Assembly: GCF_003253735.1 (NCBI RefSeq)
Contig: NZ_QKYW01000009.1
Location: forward strand, 1 to 64,000
Direction of reading: 5' to 3'
From: Pseudomonas sp. URMO17WK12:I2
Lineage (GTDB): Bacteria > Pseudomonadota > Gammaproteobacteria > Pseudomonadales > Pseudomonadaceae
DNA: 64,000 nt
This document shows positions 34,424 to 41,378 of this stretch, in pieces (positions within the stretch are counted from its first letter, which is position 1; each line of letters begins with the position of its first letter). The notes under the pieces were generated by a model. That model was not told where the DNA came from and searched no databases. It saw only the letters and a program-made list of their open reading frames with translations. The position numbers and the translations under genes were made by a program.

Positions 34424-34780
34424 TCAGGCGGCGCGCTTCAGAAGTTGCGACTCGATGGCCCGGTGGGCCTGGCCCAGTCGTCGATAGAACTGCGCCCGGC
34501 TACATCCGCAGGCTACCCATTTCTCACGCTGAGGCAGGTTGCTGCAATACTGCTCGACGATCACCTGCCGCTGGTCTGGGGAAAGGTGCTTGCTGACGAT
34601 CCAGTCGATTTCGGTAGCTCTGTCGACCAGTACACGGCTGCCACGGGCAGCGCGATTCAGCACACCTTGTGATGCCATCAGCGAGGCGATCACGCTGATG
34701 CCCATGTTCGATGTGCAATTCTCTGCGCTTGCCTGCGTTTCGGCCCAGCGCTGCAGCGCCTCGTCTATATAGGGAATCAT
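34424..34780 (-). CDS. Antiterminator-Q-like / sigma-70 region-4-like HTH protein
   Basis: The 118-residue product resembles the small regulator found next to prtR and the holin in Pseudomonas pyocin clusters (PA0613-like) and phage late-gene antiterminators. It has an N-terminal MIPYIDEALQRWAE, a central helical segment ending LSPDQRQVIVEQY, and a C-terminal helix-turn-helix CGCSRAQFYRRLGQAHRAIE of the sigma region 4 kind. An ideal AGGAGG lies 6 bases before the ATG. It is divergent from prtR, sharing operators at 34893-34903 and 34938-34948. A role in reading through the hairpins of the downstream cassette is inference. Confidence 0.68.
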   Translation of the reverse strand: MIPYIDEALQRWAETQASAENCTSNMGISVIASLMASQGVLNRAARGSRVLVDRATEIDWIVSKHLSPDQRQVIVEQYCSNLPQREKWVACGCSRAQFYRRLGQAHRAIESQLLKRAA

Positions 34781-34892
34781 TGTCTGCCTCCTGCCATCTC
34801 TGATGGCCTCGATGTCAATTTGACTCGGTAGGAGGGGCTCGACATCAGGTCGCCCCCGGCACCTTACCGATTGTCGTCATCTTAAAAATAAT

Positions 34893-34903
34893 CACGTATC
34901 GTG
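34893..34903. promoter_or_regulatory. Probable PrtR operator 1
   Basis: The palindrome CACGTATCGTG sits in the divergent prtR/antiterminator intergenic region, just upstream of a possible prtR -35 (TTTATT, 34905-34910). It has the same CAC-Nx-GTG design as operator 2, 45 bp away. Confidence 0.6.
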
Positions 34904-34937
34904 TTTTATTCAAGCTGAGAACTGCGCTATAAATATT

Positions 34938-34948
34938 TCACAACGTGA
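34938..34948. promoter_or_regulatory. Probable PrtR operator 2, overlapping prtR promoter
   Basis: The palindrome TCACAACGTGA lies 5 bp downstream of a good -10 (TATAAA, 34928-34933) and 16 bp before the prtR ATG. Such placement suits autorepression by a CI-like repressor. Confidence 0.62.
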
Positions 34949-34964
34949 TTACTGGAGAGGCACG

Positions 34965-35621
34965 ATGGAAACCCTGGGACAGCGCATCAAACGCCTGCGC
35001 AAGAGCAAGAGCCTCAGCCAGCAGCAGTTGGCTGAAGCCTGCGGCTGGTCATCCCAGTCGCGTATTGGCAATTACGAAAGCGATCTTCGCGAACCGGGGC
35101 TCTCGGATTTACTGGTGCTCGCGCCGGCGCTGGGCGTCAGCCTCGCCGAGCTGGCCGGCACCGACGATCTGCCGGAGGCGCCCCCGGCCGACACCCTGGC
35201 GGTCGGCCACGCCCGTGGCGGCGCAGTGCCGGTGGTGGGGCACGCACAACTGGGCACTCAGGGTTACTTCGAGGAGATCGACTTTCCGGTCGGCCATGGC
35301 GACGGCTACCTGCGTATTCACAGTGACGACCCCAATGCCTACGGCCTGCGGGTGAACGGCGATAGCATGCACCCGCGAATCAAGAATGGTGAATACGTGC
35401 TGATCGAGCCGAACAAGGCTTTTCATGCGGGAGACGAGGTGATGGTTCGCACCCTGGACGGCCAGGCGATGATCAAGGAGTACATCTACCTGCGCGATGG
35501 CATGTACCGCTTCGACAGCGTCAACCAGAACCACCCGCCCATCCATATTCACCAGGACAACGTCATCAAGATCCACCTGGTGGGCGGCATCCTCAAATCG
35601 TCGCGTTTCACCGAAGAATGA
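34965..35621 (+). CDS. prtR: CI/LexA-like S24 repressor, PrtR-type
   Basis: The 218-residue product has an N-terminal Xre helix-turn-helix (QRIKRLRKSKSLSQQQLAEA ... SRIGNYES) and a C-terminal S24 peptidase domain. The self-cleavage dyad is visible: Ser134 in NGDSMHP and Lys171 in AMIKEY. In P. aeruginosa PrtR represses prtN, and RecA-stimulated cleavage after DNA damage induces pyocins; the same logic is expected here because the position (trpG-trpE) and the partner prtN are conserved. GGAGAGG precedes the ATG. Confidence 0.88.
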   Translation: METLGQRIKRLRKSKSLSQQQLAEACGWSSQSRIGNYESDLREPGLSDLLVLAPALGVSLAELAGTDDLPEAPPADTLAVGHARGGAVPVVGHAQLGTQGYFEEIDFPVGHGDGYLRIHSDDPNAYGLRVNGDSMHPRIKNGEYVLIEPNKAFHAGDEVMVRTLDGQAMIKEYIYLRDGMYRFDSVNQNHPPIHIHQDNVIKIHLVGGILKSSRFTEE

Positions 35622-35676
35622 TCACGCACCAAATCAACCCAGAACGCGAGACCTGACCCCGATACCGAGCCCAATC

Positions 35677-36012
35677 ATGAACACTCAGCCTGAGCCGCAC
35701 CTGCCGCTCCAGACGCTGGAGCTTCTATTCCGTACCCACGGTGACGTGCTGGTGCCCATTGACCGGGTGCGCACCGTGTATTTCCGCCACCTGAGCCCGG
35801 ACAACTTCATCCGCGCCATCGCCTGCGGACGCCTGAACCTGCCCATCACCACCCTGGACAGCAGCGCCAAGGCGCCCAAGTTCATCGAGCTGCACCACTT
35901 GGCCGCCTATATCGACAGCTGCGCCAGTGCCGCCAACGGCGAGACCAGCCTATGCGCCGAAGCGCAGGGCGGCTATCACCTGGAGCAGGCTCAGGAACCG
36001 CGCCGCGCGTAA
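35677..36012 (+). CDS. prtN: Pyocin activator protein PrtN
   Basis: The protein has 111 residues with the PrtN core LELLFRTHGDVLVPIDRVRTVYF, RAIACGRLNLPITTLDSSAKAPKFIEL and HLAAYIDS (listed in order). PrtN switches on pyocin genes by binding P-boxes. It follows prtR on the same strand after only 55 bp with no evident promoter, so repressor and activator may be co-transcribed. Its 3' end overlaps the converging GntR gene by 22 bp. Confidence 0.88.
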   Translation: MNTQPEPHLPLQTLELLFRTHGDVLVPIDRVRTVYFRHLSPDNFIRAIACGRLNLPITTLDSSAKAPKFIELHHLAAYIDSCASAANGETSLCAEAQGGYHLEQAQEPRRA

Positions 36013-36653
36013 GCCGCCAGAATGGTGCGTTCCGATTGCACCAGGTAGGCATCCAGCGCCTTGGCGGCGTCCTGCGGGCGGCCGGCTTCCAGGTGTTCGA
36101 GAATCGCCGCGTTCATGTCGATGTAGGGTGCGTGCAGGAATTCCGCGTCATTGAGCAGCCCGAATACCAGGCGCAACTCGGCGGACAAGTGCCCGTAGAA
36201 GGTATTGAGTCGCTGGCTGTCCGCCAATTCGACGATGGCCGCATGGAAGACCATATTGGCCGTGCCCACCGCGCCCCAGTCCGGCACCTCGGCGCTGCGC
36301 TGCGCCGCCTTCACCGCCTCGCGCATGCGCTTGACAGCCGGGTGCTTGGGGTAAGCCTGGGCCAACGCCTGGCACTCGACGAAACGCCGCGCCCGGTAGA
36401 TCTCGATGATCGAGGCCATGTCCGGTACCGACACGAACACGCCACGATTGGGCTCGTGCTTGAGCAGGCCTTCCTGGGTCAGCACGCGAAATGCCTCGCG
36501 CAGGGTATTACGCGAGATATCCAGGCTTTCGCTGAGCGCCGCCTCGGACAGCCGCTGACCCGGTACCAGCTCACCACCAACCAGCTTGCGACGTATTTCC
36601 GCGGTCACGGTCTCGCCGAGGGTACGTGGGTTACCAGACACATCTTTGTTCAT
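35991..36653 (-). CDS. GntR family (FCD subfamily) transcriptional regulator
   Basis: The product has 220 residues: an N-terminal winged helix (EIRRKLVGGELVPGQRLSEAALSESLDISRNTLREAFRVL is the GntR DNA-binding region, residues about 16-55) and a C-terminal FCD effector domain with the metal-ligand-like His residues (FHAAIVELADS, HLSAELR). The start among GTG/ATG/ATG is placed at 36653, 5 bases after GGAG. Divergent from the NRAMP-pxp operon, which it probably represses in response to 5-oxoproline or a related acid; this is inference from position. Confidence 0.85.
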   Translation of the reverse strand: MNKDVSGNPRTLGETVTAEIRRKLVGGELVPGQRLSEAALSESLDISRNTLREAFRVLTQEGLLKHEPNRGVFVSVPDMASIIEIYRARRFVECQALAQAYPKHPAVKRMREAVKAAQRSAEVPDWGAVGTANMVFHAAIVELADSQRLNTFYGHLSAELRLVFGLLNDAEFLHAPYIDMNAAILEHLEAGRPQDAAKALDAYLVQSERTILAAYARRGS

Positions 36654-36827
36654 CATCACTCCACCAAGCCAGCGCCGGGCTCTTTGCAGGAGAGCCGAAG
36701 GCCATGATGGTCACCGAGCAGCGCGCTGCAGGCAAGGGGGTGGAGCTGTCACCGTGCGCACCATGGTGAATCAGCATTGAGTATCGAAGTAACAAAACAG
36801 TGCAAATAGATCATCAATGCAAATCTA

Positions 36828-36840
36828 ATTGTTGAACAAT
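36828..36840. promoter_or_regulatory. Candidate GntR operator upstream of the pxp operon
   Basis: Perfect 13-bp palindrome ATTGTTGAACAAT in the AT-rich gap between the gntR start and the NRAMP-like gene. FCD-type GntR proteins favour TTGT-Nx-ACAA sites, which this resembles. The rest of 36654-36938 has no gene. Confidence 0.6.
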
Positions 36841-36938
36841 AAATCCATCTGGAATCAACAGATCAGACCGTTTCATGTCTACGTGGCATGTTGATTGCCT
36901 TACACCCTGCACCCGTTACCTCGCCCCAGGAGTGTTTC

Positions 36939-38171
36939 ATGCAGGCCCAGACCACCGCCGACTTCGCCCGCTCACGCCGCTCATCATTGATTGCGGCCAT
37001 CTTCCTGATGGCCACCTCGGCCATCGGCCCCGGATTCATCACCCAGACCGCCACCTTCACGGCCACCATGGGCGCGGCCTTCGCGTTCGGCATCCTCGCT
37101 TCGATCCTCATCGACTTCGTGGTGCAGCTGAACGTCTGGCGCATCGTCACCCTGACCCGCATGCGTGCCTCGGACATCGCCAACGCGGCAATTCCAGGCA
37201 GCGGCTATCTGCTGGCAGTGCTGGTGATCTTTGGCGGGCTGGTATTCAACGTCGGCAACATCGCCGGCGCCGGCCTGGGTCTGAATGCGCTGATGGGCCT
37301 CGATCCGAAATGGGGCGGCGCGCTCAGCGCCCTGGTGGCCATCGGCATCTTCCTGTCCAAACGCGCAGGCATCGCCGTCGACCGGCTGATCGTGGTGCTG
37401 GGCGTGTTGATGATCCTGCTCACCCTGTTCGTTGCCATCGCCTCCAACCCGCCCCTGGGCGAAGCACTGCGCCAGACCGTTTGGCCGGACGAGATCAACT
37501 TCGCGATCATCACCACCATCGTCGGCGGCACCGTCGGCGGCTACATCACCTATGCCGGCGCCCATCGCCTGCTGGATCGTGGCCTGGTCGGCGAGGAGCA
37601 CATCAGGGAGGTCACCAAGGCGGCGCTGAGCGGCATCGCGGTAACGGGCCTGATGCGCTACGTGCTGTTCCTGGCGATTCTCGGCGTAGCCGCCAGCGGC
37701 GTGGTCATCGACACCTCCGGCAAAGGCGCCAACCCGGCCGCCCAGGCATTCCAGGCAGCCGCTGGCGAGCTCGGTCTGCGGGCCTTCGGCCTGGTGCTCT
37801 GGGCGGCGGCCATCACCAGCGTGATCGGTGCGGCCTACACTTCGATGTCGTTCATCACCGCCTTCATGCCCGCCATCAGCGAGCGCGGCCGCAACAATGC
37901 GACGGTGGCGTTCATTGCCGTGTCGCTGAGTATCTATATGGCTCTGGGCACCGCACCGGCGGCGCTGTTGCTGTTCGCCGGCGGCTTCAACGGCCTGATC
38001 CTGCCAATCGGCCTGAGCATCTTTGTCTACGTCGGCTGGCGCCGCAGCGACCTGATGGGCGGCTACCACTACCCGCGCTGGCTGCTGGTGCTAGGCGCCA
38101 TTACCTGCGCACTGACCTGGTACATGGCGGCCAAATCGGTCGGCCCGATCCTGGCCTTCGTCAACCTCTAG
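36939..38171 (+). CDS. NRAMP-related membrane transporter, non-canonical
   Basis: The 410-residue product starts at MQAQTTADF (AGGAG upstream) and has about 11 transmembrane helices of the NRAMP fold. The TM1 motif reads SAIGPGFITQT instead of the DPGN metal-ligand motif, and the TM6 region reads GTVGGYITYAGAH where true NRAMP proteins have a Met-Pro-His. It therefore probably does not carry Mn or Fe. As first gene of a 5-oxoproline operon it is a candidate importer for that pathway's substrate (inference). Confidence 0.8.
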   Translation: MQAQTTADFARSRRSSLIAAIFLMATSAIGPGFITQTATFTATMGAAFAFGILASILIDFVVQLNVWRIVTLTRMRASDIANAAIPGSGYLLAVLVIFGGLVFNVGNIAGAGLGLNALMGLDPKWGGALSALVAIGIFLSKRAGIAVDRLIVVLGVLMILLTLFVAIASNPPLGEALRQTVWPDEINFAIITTIVGGTVGGYITYAGAHRLLDRGLVGEEHIREVTKAALSGIAVTGLMRYVLFLAILGVAASGVVIDTSGKGANPAAQAFQAAAGELGLRAFGLVLWAAAITSVIGAAYTSMSFITAFMPAISERGRNNATVAFIAVSLSIYMALGTAPAALLLFAGGFNGLILPIGLSIFVYVGWRRSDLMGGYHYPRWLLVLGAITCALTWYMAAKSVGPILAFVNL

Positions 38172-38181
38172 GAGAACCGAC

Positions 38182-38952
38182 ATGCCAACCATCGACCTCA
38201 ACAGCGATCTGGGCGAGAGTTTCGGCCAATGGTCCATGGGCGACGATGCCGCGATGCTCGACATCGTCACCAGCGCCAACGTCGCCTGTGGCTTCCACGC
38301 CGGTGACCCGGCCGGCATCCTGCGCACCCTCAAGGCGGCTGCGGCCAAGGGCGTGACCATCGGCGCCCATGTCGCCTACCCGGATCTGGTCGGCTTCGGC
38401 CGCCGCAATATGGATATCGCCAGCGACGAGCTGAGCGCCGACGTGGTCTACCAGATCGGCGCCCTGCAGGCCCTGGCCACCGCCGCCGGCACCAGGGTGC
38501 GCTACGTGAAACCCCACGGCGCGCTGTACAACACCATCGCTCACGACACCCGCCAGGCCCTGGCAGTGATCGAGGCGATCCGCGCTGTCGATGCGCGCCT
38601 GGTGCTGGTCGCCCTGGCCGGCTCGCCGCTGATCGAGCTGGCCCGCCGCGAAGGCCTTACCTGCATCGCCGAAGCCTTCGCCGACCGCGCTTACACCCCC
38701 CAGGGCACCCTGGTATCGCGCCGCGAACCGGGCGCCGTGCTGCACGACGCCGAGCAGGTAGCCCGGCGCATGCTGCGCCTGGTGCAGAGCGGCGAAGTCG
38801 AGGCGATCGACGGCAGCATCACCCGCGTCGAAGCCGATTCGATCTGCGTGCACGGCGACAGCCCCGGTGCCATCCAGATGGCCTGTGAAGTGCGCCAGTT
38901 GCTGGAGCAATCCGGCGTGTCCCTGCAAGCCTTCGCTGGAGTTGCCCGATGA
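38182..38952 (+). CDS. pxpA: 5-oxoprolinase subunit PxpA (LamB/YcsF family)
   Basis: The 256-residue product has DLNSDLGESFGQWSMGDD at the N-terminus and the conserved SANVACGFHAGDP, VKPHGALYN and CVHGDSPGA. With PxpB and PxpC it forms ATP-dependent 5-oxoprolinase, turning 5-oxoproline into glutamate. It overlaps the next gene by 4 bp (ATGA). Confidence 0.94.
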   Translation: MPTIDLNSDLGESFGQWSMGDDAAMLDIVTSANVACGFHAGDPAGILRTLKAAAAKGVTIGAHVAYPDLVGFGRRNMDIASDELSADVVYQIGALQALATAAGTRVRYVKPHGALYNTIAHDTRQALAVIEAIRAVDARLVLVALAGSPLIELARREGLTCIAEAFADRAYTPQGTLVSRREPGAVLHDAEQVARRMLRLVQSGEVEAIDGSITRVEADSICVHGDSPGAIQMACEVRQLLEQSGVSLQAFAGVAR

Positions 38953-39755
38953 ACGCCATCCAACGCGCCCAACAGGCCGCCATTACCGCCGCCCGCCAGG
39001 CCCGCGCCGAGTACCGCAACGGCCGCGTCGCGCCCACGGCCGGCATCGCCCCGGGCATGACCCAGGCCAACCTGATCGCCCTGCCCCGCGACTGGGCCTA
39101 CGACTTTCTGCTCTACGCCCAGCGCAACCCCAAGGCCTGCCCGGTGCTCGACGTGAGCGACGCCGGCAGCCCGACCACCATGCTGGCCGAGGGCGCCGAC
39201 CTGCGCACCGATCTGCCGCTGTACCGCATCTGGCGTGATGGCAAGCTGGCCGAGGAAGTCAGCGATGCTACCGCCGCCTGGGCGGAGCACAGGGACATGG
39301 TGACCTTTCTGATCGGCTGCAGCTTCACCTTCGAGACCGCCCTGCAGGAGGCCGGCATCGACGTGCGGCATATCACCGACGGCTGCAACGTGCCGATGTA
39401 CCGCAGCAACCGCGCCTGCCGCCCGGCGGGCCGCCTGCATGGCGAGATGGTGGTGTCGATGCGGCCGATCCCGGCCGATCGGGTTGCCGAGGCGGCCGGT
39501 ATTTCCGGGCGCTATCCCTCGGTGCACGGCGCCCCGGTGCATATCGGCGAGCCGCAACGCCTGGGCATCAAAGACCTGCAGAAGCCGGATTTCGGCGACG
39601 CGGTGCGCATCGAGCCCGGCGAAGTGCCGGTGTTCTGGGCCTGCGGCGTGACGCCCCAGGCGGCGGTCATGGCTTCCGGCGTGCCCTTCGCGATCACCCA
39701 TTCGCCCGGCCATATGTTCATCACCGACGTGCCTGACAGCACCTATCACGTCTAG
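38949..39755 (+). CDS. Putative hydro-lyase / D-glutamate cyclase-like protein (DUF1445)
   Basis: The 268-residue protein of the DUF1445 family has FLIGCSFTFETALQEAGI, NVPMYRSNRACRPAGRLHGEMVVSMRP as a conserved centre, and VPVFWACGVTPQ plus ITHSPGHMFITD near the end. The mitochondrial animal homologue (DGLUCY) cyclises D-glutamate to 5-oxo-D-proline. Its place inside a pxp operon fits a role in feeding 5-oxoproline, for instance from peptidoglycan-derived D-glutamate; that link is inference. Coupled to pxpA by ATGA. Confidence 0.85.
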   Translation: MNAIQRAQQAAITAARQARAEYRNGRVAPTAGIAPGMTQANLIALPRDWAYDFLLYAQRNPKACPVLDVSDAGSPTTMLAEGADLRTDLPLYRIWRDGKLAEEVSDATAAWAEHRDMVTFLIGCSFTFETALQEAGIDVRHITDGCNVPMYRSNRACRPAGRLHGEMVVSMRPIPADRVAEAAGISGRYPSVHGAPVHIGEPQRLGIKDLQKPDFGDAVRIEPGEVPVFWACGVTPQAAVMASGVPFAITHSPGHMFITDVPDSTYHV

Positions 39756-39764
39756 GAGGTGGTC

Positions 39765-41378
39765 TTGCGTTTTCTCCCCGCCAATCTCGATACGCTGCTC
39801 GTCGAGCTGCAGGATCTCGACGAAACCCTGGCGCTGTTCGCTGCGCTGCAGGCCGAGCCCATCGCCGGGATCGAGGAAATCGTTCCGGCAGCGCGGACGC
39901 TGCTGATTCAGTACCGGCCCAGCGCCATTGAGCGCCAGGCGCTGATCGATGATCTGGCCCGCCGCGACCTGAGCCAGCGCAGCGCCCGTGAAAGCCGCCG
40001 CGTGGAAATTCCCGTGCACTACAACGGCGAGGACCTCGACGAAGTCGCCAGCCTGCTCGGCATCAGCCGTGAAGAAGTGGTGCGCCGCCACACCAGTGCC
40101 GATTACGAGGTGGCCTTCTGCGGCTTCGCCCCCGGCTTCGGCTACCTGACCGGTGGCGCCGACTTCCAGGTACCGCGCCGGCAAACCCCGCGCACCCGTA
40201 TTCCCGCCGGCGCCGTGGCCCTGGCCGGCAACTTCAGCGGCATCTACCCCAAGGCCAGCCCCGGTGGCTGGCAGATCATCGGCGTTACGCCGTTGCAGAT
40301 GTGGGATCTGGGCCGTGACGAGCCAGCCCTGCTGCGCCCTGGCTACAAGGTGCGCTTCCAGGATGCCGGCCCGCTGCCGGCCGGTGGCCTGCCCGCCCAT
40401 GAGCAAGCGGCGGCCAGCAAGCCACCTGCCGGTGCCCATCTGGAAATCCTCAGCCCCGGCCTGCAAACGGTGTTGCAGGACCTCGGCCGCGCCGGCCATA
40501 CCGACCAGGGCGTGTCGATGTCCGGTGCGCTGGATCGTGGCGCCCTGCGCGCCGCCAACCGTGCGGTGGGCAACGACTCGGGCAGCGCCTGCCTTGAAGT
40601 GGTGCTCGGCGGCCTGAGCTTCGCCTGCCACGGCCGCACGCTCATCGCCGTCAGCGGTGCGCAGACGCCGATCAGCGTGACCACCGCCAGCGGCCTGCAA
40701 TGGCAGCCGAGCACCTATCAGCCCATCGAACTGGATGACGGCGACCGCGTCAGCCTCGGCGCGCCCCAGGCCGGGTTGCGCAGCTACCTGGCGATTCGCG
40801 GCGGTTTTCAGGTGGCGCCGGTGCTGGGCAGTCTTTCCTACGACAGCCTGGCCCAGGTCGGCCCGCCGCCGCTCAAGGCCGGAGACCGTTTAGGTTTCCA
40901 GGAAGTGGGCACCGGCACCAGCGTGTCGGTAGATGAAGCACCCGCCTTTGATCTGCCGACCAGCAAGGACATCATCACCCTGGATGTGGTCATGGGCCCG
41001 CGCAGCGACTGGTTCACCCGGGCCGCCATCGAGCGCCTGAGCAGCCAGCTGTGGCGCGTCACCCCGCAATCCAACCGGGTCGGCATTCGCCTCGAAGGCG
41101 AGGTGCCCCTGGAGCGCTGCAACCATGATGAGCTGCCCAGCGAAGGCACCTCACTGGGCGCCATCCAGGTGCCCGCCAGCGGTCAGCCGGTGCTGTTTCT
41201 CGCCGACCACCCGCTGACCGGCGGCTACCCGGTGATCGCCGCCGTGGCCAGCCATCATCTGGATCTGGCCGGGCAAATCCCGATCAACGCGCAGATTCGC
41301 TTCAACCCCATCGAGGCGTTCGCCGAGCTCGAGCCCGACGCCCTCCTCTCCACTGCCGATGCGAAGAACCCATCATGA
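39765..41378 (+). CDS. Fused 5-oxoprolinase subunits PxpB-PxpC
   Basis: The 537-residue protein has a PxpB domain (residues 1-215, with CGFAPGFGYLTGG and PAGAVALAGNFSGIYPKASPG) followed by a PxpC / carboxyltransferase-related domain (about 225-525, with GLQTVLQDLGRAGHTDQGVS, GALDRGALRAANRAVGN, LGGLSF). In E. coli these are separate genes. The start is the TTG at 39765, 5 bases after AGGAGG; the GTG at 39759 lies within that site. It overlaps the carboxylase gene by 4 bp. Confidence 0.9.
   Translation: MRFLPANLDTLLVELQDLDETLALFAALQAEPIAGIEEIVPAARTLLIQYRPSAIERQALIDDLARRDLSQRSARESRRVEIPVHYNGEDLDEVASLLGISREEVVRRHTSADYEVAFCGFAPGFGYLTGGADFQVPRRQTPRTRIPAGAVALAGNFSGIYPKASPGGWQIIGVTPLQMWDLGRDEPALLRPGYKVRFQDAGPLPAGGLPAHEQAAASKPPAGAHLEILSPGLQTVLQDLGRAGHTDQGVSMSGALDRGALRAANRAVGNDSGSACLEVVLGGLSFACHGRTLIAVSGAQTPISVTTASGLQWQPSTYQPIELDDGDRVSLGAPQAGLRSYLAIRGGFQVAPVLGSLSYDSLAQVGPPPLKAGDRLGFQEVGTGTSVSVDEAPAFDLPTSKDIITLDVVMGPRSDWFTRAAIERLSSQLWRVTPQSNRVGIRLEGEVPLERCNHDELPSEGTSLGAIQVPASGQPVLFLADHPLTGGYPVIAAVASHHLDLAGQIPINAQIRFNPIEAFAELEPDALLSTADAKNPS

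Noticed and set aside
34213..34596. Plus-strand ORF upstream of prtR
   Set aside because: Arg/Cys/Pro-rich low-complexity translation, antisense to a gene with an ideal ribosome-binding site.
30711..36012. Complete prophage or complete R/F pyocin
   Set aside because: No tail, capsid, portal, terminase or integrase gene is present; only regulators and lysis genes.
39756..39764. GTG start for pxpBC at 39759
   Set aside because: The GTG lies inside the AGGAGG ribosome-binding site; the TTG at 39765 is correctly spaced.
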